64,000 bases of DNA from Phaeodactylum tricornutum CCAP 1055/1. Taxonomy: Eukaryota; Bacillariophyta; Bacillariophyceae; Surirellales; Neidiaceae. This document shows positions 11,602 through 22,515 of the stretch, piece by piece. The position numbers and the translations under genes were made by a program. Location of the stretch: contig NC_011670.1 in the NCBI RefSeq assembly GCF_000150955.2, forward strand, positions 339,817 through 403,816, read 5' to 3'. The number at the start of each line of letters is the position of its first letter. The stretch's first letter is position 1. Under the pieces are notes generated by a model that saw nothing but the letters and a program-made list of their open reading frames with translations, was not told where the DNA came from and ran no database searches.

Positions 11602-12218
11602 ATGTTGAGTCGAACAGCTCGTCCTGCCCTTCGCCGCGTCGTTGCGGTCCGCAGCATGAGCTCGGAATCCGCCGCGGCGTCTTCCCTGGTCAAACTCAAC
11701 TTTGCCCTCCCCCACGAGACTATTTACAACGGCACGTCGGTCTATTCCGTCATCTGCCCCGGCTTGGAGGGAGAATACGGTATTACTGCTAATCACGTTC
11801 CTTACGTTGGACAGCTCAAGCCTGGTGTCTTGCAGATTCTACACGAAGAAAACACGGCCGAACCGGAAAAGTACTTTGTGGCGGGTGGTTACGCCTTGAC
11901 CCACGCCGACTCGACGACGGTACGTAACGTAGGAACGCTCGCTTTCGCAATTTGTGACGTCGTGAATGACGAGATACTCACATTTATTCTCCCATATTCG
12001 CCGCATTCTGATCCAATATAATCCTCGCCAAGGACGTCATTTGCCCGGAAGCCGTCAAGCTCGACGACATTGATTCCGCGGCAGTCTCCCGCCAGTTTGA
12101 AGCCGCCAAAACAGCCTTTGGCGCCGCGGCTGCCGGGACTATCGAACAAGCTGAAGCACAAATTGAAATGGATGTCAATCGTGCCATGGGCCTCGCAATC
12201 GGCGTCAATATGTCCTAA
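11602..12218 (+). CDS. ATPD: Mitochondrial F1 ATP synthase subunit delta (bacterial epsilon type)
   Basis: Central-stalk subunit of the mitochondrial F1 ATP synthase. Exons are 11602-11919 and 12033-12218, with an intron starting GTACGT and ending CCAAG, phase 0. The 167-residue product begins MLSRTARPALRRVVAVRSMS, a mitochondrial presequence. The beta-sandwich follows (LNFALPHETIYNGTSVYSVI, then LEGEYGITANHVPYVGQLKPG, the family's G.hG.L..H.P hallmark in variant form). The spliced segment HADSTTDVICPEAVKLDDID aligns without gaps to the animal subunit, which supports the acceptor. The C-terminus is the helical hairpin (QFEAAKTAF, EAQIEMDVNRAM). It is transcribed away from the beta gene. Confidence 0.9.
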
Positions 12219-12484
12219 GTATAAAAACCTTTACTCTTCGCCTTGGCAATACTAATTTGGACGGTAAAAATACTGGTTTTACAGCTTGATGTTCTGTGTG
12301 TTGTCCGAATAGCGAACTAGGCGTCTCCCAAAGACGTTCATATTGGGCGGCATTTCTTTTGTGCACTGTAGAAACGATCGCAGTCAGGAGCATGGTGCCG
12401 CCGACGCGTACCCCCTGGAAGACAAACGAGGCAACACAAATCAACAATAGTACGTCCAGATCCGGAGGTATCTGACAATGTAAG

Positions 12485-14330
12485 TTACGCCCACAAAATT
12501 AGTTTTCCTTGCCGATCCAACGATGCCACTTGCTGGCCACTGGATCCACCGCGACACCAATCAATAGCGCAAACGCCAGCAACGTGTGAACGTAGTGTCT
12601 TGACCAAACTACCGTCGGTTGCGCTCCAGACCAGAACTGCTCCTTGACTGCTCGAGCCCGCCGTCACGTAGCGTCCGTCCGGAGAAAATACGGCGTGAGA
12701 CCAGCTGTGGGCCGTAGTGAAGGCACCATCGCGTAGCGTATGTGTGGGTAGGCCTGTACGCAGATCGGTAATCTTCAAGCACGAGTCAGCTCCGTTTGTC
12801 AATACCAAACTGGAATCCGTGGGAGAGAACTGGCAAGACGTGATGGCGCCCTCGTGGAGACCTGTAGCGACAGACAATGCCAAGAATGAGAAATTGTGTA
12901 CTTATGCGCCCCCGTCAATCAATCCTTCACTGCCCTCCCTCACTCACCGGATATATCTTCCGTGCGTTCTCCGGAGCGCAAATCCCAGAATCGTAGTCCT
13001 CCGTCCAAATGCCCCGAAACAGCCGTCTGGGAATCGGTTCCGACATCAACACAATTTGATGTAGAGCTGTGGCGTAACGTGGTCGTTTGTCGGTAGGTTT
13101 TGTGTGAAATATCCCACACTTTGAGAGAACGATCGGCAGAACCAGTAACCACGGCGTGCTCATTGGCAAATAATCGAACACAAGTAACTTTGTGGGCGTG
13201 GCCAACGAGATGATGAATCTAAAAAAAAGTGGCATCGTTAGCGACAAGGCCGAACTATGTGCCAGGTTCGCGTCCGTACGCACCATTCGTTGAGTCCTCA
13301 AATTCCAAACCCTACAAGTTTTGTCACTGCTTCCTCCCACCACAGTGCTACCGTTAATGTCGCAACACATCATGGAATGTCCGACTGTTCCCCGGAATGT
13401 TACCCGTACAGTACCCGTGTTGGTATCCCATATTTTCACGGTTGAATCGCTGCTTGATGTTGCCACCAAATTGGTCCCGGATGCATCGTACTTCACGCAA
13501 GTTCCGTCCATAGTATGCGCGTCGATGGTTTGTTTGGGAGCGCTTGGCAAGACCGTTCCTAAAGTGCCCCATTTCCGTCCGCTATCCTGTCCTTTTGCTA
13601 CAATTTGTTTGTCTTCGTTATCAGCTTTTTCCTTGGAGACTTTCTTGCTAAACCAAGAACCTTTATTGTAGGCACGAAGCATATCAACTTCCCGTTTGAG
13701 TGAATTCACCATTTCAGTCAAAATATTCACCTCATCAACTGTTTTCCCCTTTTCCGTCACTACCCGTTGTTCAATTATTCGGCTTTCCTTCTTCAGATGG
13801 TCGTTTTCTATTTGGAGACTGCGAATGGTCTTTTTCAGTCCATCATACTGCTTTTCTGCCAAGTCGGTTCGTGATTTGGCCTCGGACAATTCGTTAGTCA
13901 AGTGTTCAATGGCTCTTTCAGCACCTTTATTTTCTTCTCGCAAATTAGCGATTGTCATTTCCTGCGCTGTGTTCAAATCCTTCATATCGCTCAAGTCCTT
14001 GGCGGTTTTCAGTGCGGCAGCCTGATCGTTGGCTTCTGACTGGAGCTTGGCGTTGTATTCGTCCTGCAACTTTTCAAGCTTGTCGCGTAGTTGGACTTCA
14101 TACTTTCGAGCGGCCTTAGCTGCCGCCGAAGTGACTTTGGTTCCTGGTGAAGTGATCGCTGCATCTTGCAGTTGCTGTCGTAAACTAGAAACTTCTCGTT
14201 CCGAGAGCTCATACTTGGTCAGGAGAGCATCTACCTGAATTAAAAGTGTTGCGTTTGCTTCGTGAACCGACAAGAATGGAGCTGTCTCGCGATTGTTGCG
14301 TTCAATCACTAACTCGTAGACACTGTTCAT
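12485..14330 (-). CDS. ATG16: Autophagy protein ATG16 (coiled coil plus WD40)
   Basis: ATG16 binds ATG5-ATG12 and directs ATG8 lipidation to the phagophore membrane. Three exons are modelled: 14330-13284, 13218-12948 and 12861-12485, with introns of 65 and 86 bases, giving 564 residues. The N-terminus has a short RNNRETAPF segment comparable to the ATG5-binding helix, then a coiled coil to about residue 225 whose end (QYDGLKKTIRSLQIENDHLK, then EKGKTVDEVN) matches the ATG16 domain. Seven WD40 repeats follow from about 265. The last ones (GADSCLKITDLRTGLPTHTL, AVFSPDGRYVTAGSSSQGAV, VASLDRQGKLILWA) match the C-terminus of animal ATG16L1 closely. It lies directly downstream of Beclin on the same strand. 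Exon 2 restores the frame, giving IHHLVGHAHKVTCVRLFANE. Confidence 0.85.
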
Positions 14331-15341
14331 CGCGGGGATTCAGCAAATAAATGTCAAGGTTTCGAGCCCTTACAGCACAGGAAAGATTGCTTCCGAACGA
14401 CATCATAATGGTCGACGACGATCAATAACGCCAATATTTTCTTCACAGTTATGGCGAATTAAATGTTGGAGTCAACTGGAAATCCGGATTAATCAACAAA
14501 TCTAGTTGTTCAGACATATTTACACCAATTATAATGGCTACGCACGCGGGGTGGTCCGATGCCGATTGGCTAGATATTTTCAGTGGGCCTCTAGCAGAGA
14601 CCAAGGAAACACTTTAAACATTTTAATCTAATGTAAGATCCATCCTTCGAAAGGGAACTTCATCCAGAAAGAATCGAATACAATTACTTTGTTGCTGAAA
14701 AAAAAATTGTCGGTGCATCAGGAAGCAAAAAGACAAAACGTATCGGAAAGTGTTTTGGGATCTGCAGTCAACCCATTAGAAAGTCAATTGGCAAAACCTG
14801 CCGAGCATCCGAGAAAGAGTTAGCGGGGACTTCGAGATCTCAACCCACATGACAAGTATGGCATTTCACTCGCAAGTGTGCACTGCACAGAGTACCGCAA
14901 ATGTAATCCTTTAGTAAGCAAGGATCCGAGACGCAAGAAAAATGAATGGATTTTGTGATACTGCAATTAACAGAAAGAGCGATACATGATTGCAGCCTCG
15001 GGTGATGCGAAACCATCTTGAGTTGATGCTGTAGTCTGCTAACTTGCCCAGGAAGCGGGATTATTCGATGAGAGATTTACAGAAACTTCACGATTGGGAA
15101 AAAGCTGTTGTGTTAGTCTACAATGCACATAAGAAAGCTTTGGGATACGAGGTCTGTGGTATCTCAAAGCTTGTCGTTGACGACAAGCTTGTTCAGAATA
15201 CGGAAAGTGCTTGAGGGCCGGATGAATGGGCCGACGTGCTTTTGCCTTACATGTGCAATTAAGTACAGCGTCAAAGACTACAGAGAGGTAATTAAGCATT
15301 GCTAATATAGATGTATGTGCAGCTCATGTAAAATTCATACC
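14331..15341. other. Intergenic between Beclin and ATG16
   Basis: The ATG16 promoter should lie next to 14331; a TTCACAGTTA word sits at 14442-14451, about 110 bases upstream of its start. The remainder up to 15341 shows nothing recognisable; small open frames at 15039-15299 and 15123-15305 look like chance. Confidence 0.4.
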
Positions 15342-16805
15342 CTACTCCAAAAAATTCGCCGAGCATACCTTTTGCATTGTATGAGCTGATGTACAAACCG
15401 ACAGCCACTGCAGATTCGTTGCCGTATATTGAATTGCTTGAGACCATCGAACATCGTCCTCCGGCGACAATCGCAGCAAGTTCAAATCCCCAATGGTTGT
15501 TTTCGCCATAGCAAAGGGCAAAGGCGGCAGTACCGATAAATCCAAGAGACCATCTTTGTGCGCCTGATTAAGCTTTTCAGATGTATCTTTTATTATCTCG
15601 TGCAGGAGCGCATTCCAAGCCAACAAAGCAAGGCTGGTTTGCTTTCCGGAGCAGCCAATATTGTAGACCGTAGGAGGCTGCTTTTTGCCGCCTGGGTACT
15701 GAATAAGCTTTGCGCAATGAGATAACGGCACAATTTTCCATTCTTGTGATGCAAATTCAAATATGGTTCCGACAATTAACAGCAATTGTGCTGCCAGAGA
15801 CCAAGCCGTCTGTATTTCGTTCCACGACAGATCGCCTTTCGCTCGATAAGCCAACCTAAGGTCATTTATCAATGGATAGCGCAATCCTCTTGTATCAATA
15901 CGGACGTCCAGGAAAAACGCAGGCCATCGAATTTGAGATGACGAAAGCGTCTCAACTTCCTTTTGTATACTCAGCAAATGATCGCACAGCTGTTCGTGAT
16001 CGTTGTCGAAAGCGCGAGCTTCTACCTCTAAAGAATTTCTCTCTGCCGCGACGAGCAATTCTGTAGCCTGCAATTCTTGTTTTATCAATTCCTGTTCCTT
16101 CACAAGCGATCGCAAGTGACCAATTTCGTCCTCTTGCTGATCACAACATTGCTGCAACGCCTCAATCTCATTCCGAAAGGCTTCTTCTGCTCTTTGAAGT
16201 AGGGGACTGGAGCTATCGGCATCAGCACTTTGTGACATAAACTCGGGCTGGAAATTGTCGCCTAAGCCTGCAAAGGATACAGCATTCAGTGCTTGGTGCA
16301 ATGAACGCTGCCGGTCTCGCTCGTCTCGGACTGCTTCATCGTAGCGTTTAGTTTCGTATTTTAACCGTTCGGTATCGGCAAGTAGAGCTTGTTCCACACT
16401 AGAATATTCGTCGCGAGAAAAGCACCAGTTAGCCTCGCGATAGAAAGCCATTTGTTCGATGTAAAAAGTGCTGACCTACCGCTGTATACATTCAAGACAG
16501 AGATGTGGCGGGTTATCGCTATCATGCAGAGCTTGCTCCAACAGACAGATGTCATGAAGCGTGTCTCGGAATTCTCGACCACCCGGCTCCGAAGAAGCTG
16601 GACAACAAGCAACATCCCTGAGGATGGACGAGGGAAGGTGAACAAAGGAAGCGTCTAACGCTGCGGTGTGTGCATGTAGTGGAAATGACTTCTGTGGTTC
16701 ATCGTCAAGAAGTGCCACAGTATCGTGTAAACCATGTTCAAGCCTGATGTGCTGTCCGCATTCGCAGCTCGCTGGGCTGCTATGGGTTTCCAGGCTTTGG
16801 TTCAT
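15342..16805 (-). CDS. ATG6: Beclin-1 / ATG6 autophagy protein
   Basis: Subunit of the class III PI3-kinase (Vps34) complex that makes PI3P on autophagic and endosomal membranes. Exons are 16805-16480 and 16398-15342 around an 81-base intron (phase 2), giving 460 residues. The start is placed at ATG 16805 (MNQSLETHSSPASCECGQHI) because the longer frame begins with TTG. Two CxxC pairs, CECGQHIRLEHGL and LCLECIQR, match the N-terminal zinc-knuckle-like motifs of Beclin. A coiled coil follows (about 125-260), then the BARA domain: INDLRLAYRAKGDLSWNEIQ with TAWSLAAQLLL, and near the end EDDVRWSQAIQYTATNLQWL, which matches the Beclin C-terminus. No BH3 motif is obvious. It lies about 1 kb upstream of ATG16 on the same strand. 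Confidence 0.85.
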
Positions 16806-17487
16806 GTATAATACGAGAACAGACCTGGTCAAGGTCTCAGATATTTCCGAACGAGCACGAATTTGCTCGGTCCCACAGAAGGCATCCTTTCACATTATGT
16901 AATGCCCACCATATTCTAAAAGCGGAGAGCGTTGGTACCTATTCTCTGGCATTTCACAGTTCTGCTCTTCACGACAAAAATCTTTACAACTAATGTAAAT
17001 GAAGTCTGATCGATATCGTGTATTATTAATTATATATGTCCTACGATTTCATGAAGCAATTACCTAGTTTTTCCTGTTAACACAGGAAGGCGAAAAGCAC
17101 ACAAAATGCAATACCAAGGAAAATTGCGATGAAGCAAGCGGTCGTACAGGAAAACGTAGAATACATGTGTAGGTTAAAAATAAATGGGTACAACATAGGC
17201 ATCGTATTATTAGTGACAAAATGGCAACACGAACGCCAGATATCTACGGCCTTCCTGCAAGCCACTTCTGTGAAGACCCGGACGTAGTCCAAGTAGAAAA
17301 GCACACCTGATTGTTCACAAACTGTCAGGACCCTGCAATGAAACGAAAATTGCGTACTTGCACATGGTCTGTCTCTCTTGGCATTTACCATCGCGCTAGT
17401 TAGTTTGTATCCTGCTGTTAGAGACAGAGGCCAATTTGACTATAATTGATATATCCGCTGTCTGTTTCAAGGCACTAAAGAGATAAT
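16806..17487. other. Intergenic: divergent Beclin and isochorismatase-like starts
   Basis: This region lies between two divergent genes. A 104-codon frame (17077-17391, minus) ends in a hydrophobic Cys-rich stretch, but nothing supports it as a gene. No further signal was seen. Confidence 0.4.
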
Positions 17488-18243
17488 ATGATCAGGACTT
17501 GGACCTTTCCCGCTTGCATTTTTCTCTGTCGCTTATTCTCTGTGGAGGCGTTCGCAGTGGCCAAACTTCCCTCTCTGAAACTTTGTTCTCCGCTTACTAT
17601 GTCCCAATCATCCCGTCTTTTCTTTACGCTGATTCCTAAAGAGACCGCCGTCGTTCTTATTGAGTTTCAGAACGAGTTTGCCACACCAGGAGGTAAGCTG
17701 TATGATGCTGTGAAGCCTTGTATGGAACAAACCAACACGCTCGAGAACTCCAAAAAACTCATGGACGCGGCGCGAAACGCTGGTTGTACCATCATTCACT
17801 GCCCCATTTGTTTCGATCCGGGTCACAACGAAATTGCCGAGTTTCCCTACGGTATCTTGGCCGGCGTCAAGGAGGGTGCAGCCTTTACCAACGGCGAATG
17901 GGGTGCAGATTTCTGCGAAACCATGATACCCTCCCCGGGAGATCTCATTGTGAAAGGCAAGTCAGGACTATGCGGCTTTCAATCCACCAACTTGGATTTT
18001 CTCTTGAGTCAAAAAGGTATAAAAAATGTCGTGTTGGGAGGATTCTTAACAAACTGCTGTGTCGAATCCACCATGCGCACGGCCTATGAGAAAGGTTACC
18101 AGGTGTACACACTCAAGGATTGTGTTGCCGCGACATCAGTGGAAGCGCAAAATGCTACGCTTGCATATAATTTTGGTATGTTTTCCGTCGCAACCACGAG
18201 TGTGGAGGTTTTGGAGGCACTCCAAACCACAATTGCTGTCTAA
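17488..18243 (+). CDS. Isochorismatase-fold cysteine hydrolase, probably plastid-targeted
   Basis: 251 residues from ATG 17488. The leader MIRTWTFPACIFLCRLFSVE ends in EAFAVAK, a hydrophobic signal peptide followed by an F-containing site resembling the ASAF motif of diatom plastid presequences, then a Ser/Lys-rich stretch. The hydrolase domain starts near residue 53 (AVVLIEFQNEFATPGGKL). The catalytic lysine is in VKGKSGLCGF and the nucleophilic cysteine in GGFLTNCCVESTMRTAYEKG. The position that is aspartate in nicotinamidases and isochorismatases (ID.QNDF) is glutamate here (IEFQNEF). Members hydrolyse amides or vinyl ethers such as nicotinamide, ureidoacrylate or isochorismate; the substrate cannot be told. 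It is convergent with the bestrophin-like gene, 85 bases away. Confidence 0.8.
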   Translation: MIRTWTFPACIFLCRLFSVEAFAVAKLPSLKLCSPLTMSQSSRLFFTLIPKETAVVLIEFQNEFATPGGKLYDAVKPCMEQTNTLENSKKLMDAARNAGCTIIHCPICFDPGHNEIAEFPYGILAGVKEGAAFTNGEWGADFCETMIPSPGDLIVKGKSGLCGFQSTNLDFLLSQKGIKNVVLGGFLTNCCVESTMRTAYEKGYQVYTLKDCVAATSVEAQNATLAYNFGMFSVATTSVEVLEALQTTIAV

Positions 18244-18328
18244 AAGCAAAAGATTTGAAGCGGCATTGGCTAGCTATATATTCTTATTCTCGACTTTAAT
18301 AAAGTCAGGCAGTCTTTATCGTGGAGAC

Positions 18329-20066
18329 TTAGTTTTCGAACTGCGTGTTATCATCCTTGGACTCTTGGCTGCGAATCTCCCACCACGAATCCGGGTGAAA
18401 GCCAGCATACATGGTTACCAGCGCTTCGTTGAACTGGGCCTGATAGGTGACCAAGGGTAAATCATTCGGCGCGTTTTGCATAGGATTCTCCAATTCCCGA
18501 GCAACCTCATGCATACCCAGAAAACAGGTCACGACAGTAAAATTTAGTACGCAAGCAAACCAAAGAACATTGACGTAGGAATACATCAACATGGGGAAAA
18601 TGAATATGATACTGAGGCTGAAAAATGCTGTCATTTGAGCATTTACAAAAGGATAAGGGATATAGGCAACTTTCCGGGCCTGGTTGTAGCCACTGTGTCC
18701 TTGACAAAAATACCGAAGGCATACAATGATGAGAAACTTGGCTCTGCTGACCATCAAACGACGCCGTGTTGACTTACACCACACCATCCGATAGAAATTG
18801 GTACAATCTCGACACAATCGGCGGTGCCACCTTTCCGGCCGACCCTACCATGTATTCTCGGCTAATAAATTCTTGCGTCCACATTGTACACAGCGCTACC
18901 TTGGCGTACGGCCCATGTGCTTGCTGAAGCATGGCAATTTCTTGATCACTGACACCACCAAGGACACCAAACGGTCTGGCGGCGTTGTACAGCGTCCTGT
19001 GTCGCTCACTTCGATCTAAACCAAGCATAAAGTACAAGGATTGCCATAGGATCTGATCTTCGCCGTATAGGTGCTTGGTATCTTTATCGAGACAATCCGG
19101 ATCCATCGCAGGCCAGGGTTTTCCGGGATAGTACATGTTTAAAGGATTCTCGGCCTGCTCCATATCGTTACGGAGCGTCGAGAAAGCGACACCGGCCAAA
19201 AGCGAAAGCAAATGTGCAGTTTCCTGTAAAAACAGGCTGGGTAAAGGAACGCGTGCCTTACGAGAAACTAGATTTTGCGATGCTTTGGATTGTTTGACGA
19301 GACTACTACGACGGCTGTTGGCTCGACTATCCGTGGTGATAGGCGTTGACTGTCTCCTCAAGTTTATTCCAAATTGTTCCTGGAAGCGCTGGGGGATGGG
19401 AATGTATGAATCTAGGCGGTTGGGGGCGGAATTGCTGCTAGTCTCTTTGTTGGCATTGATCGATTTAAGTCTGTGGGGTGTTGTTGTGGACGGTTGCCGA
19501 GTCGAATCGGCGTGGTCTTTGTGTCTGCGACGTCGTAATCCCCCTCTCCACCACGCCGGGGATGTGTTTGCGATACTCTCTTGCTGCATTTCTTCCAAGC
19601 AGAGCTCTACTTTCTCAACGCACTCCTCGTACGTTGTTTCGAAATCGCGTTCACGTCCCACAATGTCTTTTGCTCGCAAATTTGGATGCGATCCAAAGCT
19701 CGGTGGCTGTATATCATCATATACATCGCTCTGGTAGTGAAAAGCCGCCACGTTCATACCGAAATCTGTCCATTTGCTCAACATCTGGTGTATAGCGGTA
19801 GCCCCTTCCCAGTACCGCTGGTAGGCAAAATTCAATCGAAAGGTCAACAGAAAAGAAAAGAATCCAACAAAGGCCCCAATGACGTAAGGATGCTGCACGA
19901 TGAGATCTTCTCGTGCCTTTTGGGTCTGGTCATTGTCGATTTGTAAACTGTGAAAAATCAGGAGGATCGCGGACGAGACTGAAGCTGGTAAGACTACTCG
20001 GTAAACAGCTGATCCGTGCACGCGGGTCAAATTTTTGAGACCAAATAGGTCCTGTTCGTAGACAAT
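18329..20066 (-). CDS. Bestrophin-like anion channel, copy A
   Basis: Two exons, 20066-18778 and 18692-18329 (85-base intron, phase 2), give 550 residues. The intron model restores SDGVVGYNQARKVAYIPYPF, matching copy B. The start is ATG 20066 (MIVYEQDLFGLKNLTRVHGS), aligned with the start of copy B; the frame extends upstream only from a TTG. Bestrophin hallmarks are the first membrane segments with LTFRLNFAYQRYWEGATAIH and the late pair ending in GMHEVARELENPMQNAPNDL. Between them (about residues 150-260) is a basic, Ser/Arg-rich loop. The family forms pentameric chloride or bicarbonate channels. In algae some bestrophins feed bicarbonate to the plastid carbon-concentrating mechanism, so that is a plausible role, but no targeting signal is visible. 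Confidence 0.8.
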
Positions 20067-20673
20067 CATCTCGTTTTTGATACTAGTGTGCAACGGGCAA
20101 AATGGATACGGGGGCAATACTTTCTTCCATCCGCGCTCACAGTCGTTGCGCTCATGGTTGTGATGTCTCGCAAAATGTAGTTTCGAAGATTGCAGATTAG
20201 AACAGCGTGGTTTCTATATTCGGTGGCAAGACATTGAAAGATGTTGTCACAGAGTGTCAGTCTGATTGTCATAAGAACTTGAGCTATTTATTGTTTCACG
20301 GATATTGATAATTAACTTATCGTAGAGTGACGCCGTTTCGACAAACCCCTAAATTGTTCCATGCTTTTCTCGCGTCGATATCACTATCGAATGGGATGCA
20401 GAAGAATACTTTTCAACTTTTCATGAGCAAACGAGCTTTTTTACTGACAGTCACTGTCAGTCGAGACAATACATGCTTGAGCACGGTAGCCCAACTATGC
20501 CTACTTTTTAGATTTGTCTGTGGATGTCAAAATAATACCTATCTGGGACGTACTTCCATTTCTTACATCGATTGAGGAGTCCATTCTTGCGGAGGCTTCT
20601 GAAGCTGGATACGCCGATAAATTCGCCTGGAGGTGTGCGATAGACGACAGAAAAGTCGGTTGCTGCCGTCGCA
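20067..20673. promoter_or_regulatory. Shared promoter region of the divergent bestrophin-like pair
   Basis: 607 bases separate the two start codons. They contain the exact inverted repeat ACTGACAGT-C-ACTGTCAGT at 20443-20461 and a TGACGC element at 20328-20333, one of the sequence variants reported for CO2/cAMP-responsive elements in Phaeodactylum. Regulatory meaning is inferred. Confidence 0.4.
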
Positions 20674-22515
20674 ATGATCACTTACAATTCAGGAACTTTT
20701 GGGTTTCAATTGCTTTTTCGCCTCCATGGCTCGGCAGTATTCAAGTCTATAACCCCCGCACTGATATCCAGCATCATTTACGTCATTATCTATCATACCC
20801 ACGACTTAGAAAATGACGATGGTGAACTCTTCGATCATCCGTATCCCATGGGGGCGTTAATTTCTGCCTTGACGTTTCTCCTGGCCTTTCGAGCCAACTT
20901 CTCCTACAACCGCTACTGGGAAGCCATGACAGCGGTGCATCAAATGCATTCGAAATGGCTTGATGCTGGCATGGAATTAGCCGCCTTTCATCTGCAGAGT
21001 GCCGCTTACGATGCCCGAAAACCACCGGCATTTGGCTCTCATCCGGAATTGAAGCATCTAGAACGGGAGCGTGAACGATTGCACGCACATACCATTGAGG
21101 AACTCGAATCTCAGTTGAATAGTATGGAAAATATTCAGCACTCCGTACGAGATCGGATCAAATCTGTTTTCAACCGAAGTAGTCGCAAGGCCAACAGGAC
21201 AGGTTCAACCCGGACAAAAACGGAAGAGCAACAAACATCTCCTGCGCCACCACTTCCCAGCAAAGGGGGACAAACGATGAATCTCAACAATACTTCCAAA
21301 AGCATCACTGCCGCTGGTAAGATCTCGAAGTATAAGAAACCACGCAATCCATTTAAACCTTGGTCCCACAGCAAAAAGCCAACGTCTTTGCCCAAAAACT
21401 CCAAAGTTTCTTCCAGCAAGGACGGTACCAACGCATGGGAAGCCGACTCGCCGCCATTGTTTCTTCAAGAATCCGCGCACTTGCTGAGTCTTCTTTCAGC
21501 AGTGGCCATGTCCACTTTACGGAATGATTTGGAACAGGTCGGTTCGCCATTGGATACCTTTTACCCCGGAGTCGACTGGCCACACGTCGATCCGGACGCT
21601 ATGGATGCCGATGTTCGGAAAGACTGGGCTTTGACCACACACCGATCCTATACAGTATGTAAGTACTTGACTGGACTATCCAGAACTCCCAAATCCCGAA
21701 CTCTGTATAACGCGGCTCGGCCCTTTCGAGTCGTGGGGGGTGTATCGGATGCCGAAATTGACCTGCTTCAGGCCGCACGGGGTCCGTTGGCCAAGGTCGC
21801 ACTCTGTACAATGTGGCTCCAGGAATTCATTAGTCGAGAATATTTACACGGATCCACGGGACATGTGGCGCCACCTATTATTTCTCGCTTGTACCAATAT
21901 ACGTCGGATGGTATGGCAGGTTACAACCAGGCCCGCAAGGTTGCCTATGTGCCGTTTCCCTTTCCCCATGCCCAAATTACGTCGCTCTTTGTATTGGTTG
22001 TGGTAGGTCTCATGCCTGTACTGATGCTAACCTACGTGACAAACGAAATATTTGGAATTATTTTGAACTTTTTGACCGTCATGTGTTTTGCTGGACTACA
22101 TGAAGTTGCTCGGGAACTGGAAAATCCTTTTCAGAATGTTCCCAACGATATTCCGCTCAATAACTTCCAAGCCCAATTCAATGAATCTCTCATGAATATG
22201 TTTACGGGGTACCATCCGGATGCTTATTGGGAAGTGACGCAAGATGTGGAACCGCCGACTTCCTCACAGCTTGATGCGCTCGAGGAATTTCGAGGAAAAG
22301 TACAAACTGCAAAGGAGAAGGTATCACAACATGGTAATGGTAACAAGTCTACAACAGCCCGGGTCTCGCCTAAATCCTCTATGCGTGACGACAATAATCC
22401 TGAAGGCGATGAGTTCCCGATTGGAGTGGATAATCCAGTACGAGCAAATTTGGAGGGCAATGACAGTAAAGAAAGGGATCAGAGACCTAGGGAAATCGTA
22501 CAAGAGGACGGATGA
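20674..22515 (+). CDS. Bestrophin-like anion channel, copy B
   Basis: A single-exon protein of 613 residues from ATG 20674 (MITYNSGTFGFQLLFRLHGS). It aligns with copy A over both membrane blocks: LLAFRANFSYNRYWEAMTAV near residue 70 and GLHEVARELENPFQNVPNDI near 475, followed by FNESLMNMFTGYHPDAYWEV. The central loop (about 150-260) is a Ser/Lys/Thr-rich low-complexity insert rather than a domain, and the C-terminal 80 residues are a charged tail rich in Asn, Asp and Glu. Copy A has an intron in the conserved SDG.xGYNQARK segment that copy B lacks, so the intron was gained or lost after duplication. Expected role: anion, possibly bicarbonate, transport; the membrane is unknown. Confidence 0.8.
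   Translation: MITYNSGTFGFQLLFRLHGSAVFKSITPALISSIIYVIIYHTHDLENDDGELFDHPYPMGALISALTFLLAFRANFSYNRYWEAMTAVHQMHSKWLDAGMELAAFHLQSAAYDARKPPAFGSHPELKHLERERERLHAHTIEELESQLNSMENIQHSVRDRIKSVFNRSSRKANRTGSTRTKTEEQQTSPAPPLPSKGGQTMNLNNTSKSITAAGKISKYKKPRNPFKPWSHSKKPTSLPKNSKVSSSKDGTNAWEADSPPLFLQESAHLLSLLSAVAMSTLRNDLEQVGSPLDTFYPGVDWPHVDPDAMDADVRKDWALTTHRSYTVCKYLTGLSRTPKSRTLYNAARPFRVVGGVSDAEIDLLQAARGPLAKVALCTMWLQEFISREYLHGSTGHVAPPIISRLYQYTSDGMAGYNQARKVAYVPFPFPHAQITSLFVLVVVGLMPVLMLTYVTNEIFGIILNFLTVMCFAGLHEVARELENPFQNVPNDIPLNNFQAQFNESLMNMFTGYHPDAYWEVTQDVEPPTSSQLDALEEFRGKVQTAKEKVSQHGNGNKSTTARVSPKSSMRDDNNPEGDEFPIGVDNPVRANLEGNDSKERDQRPREIVQEDG

Noticed and set aside
17077-17391. 104-codon minus-strand frame ending in a hydrophobic Cys-rich stretch
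   Set aside because: No homology recognised and no supporting context; AT-rich intergenic sequence readily produces such hydrophobic frames.
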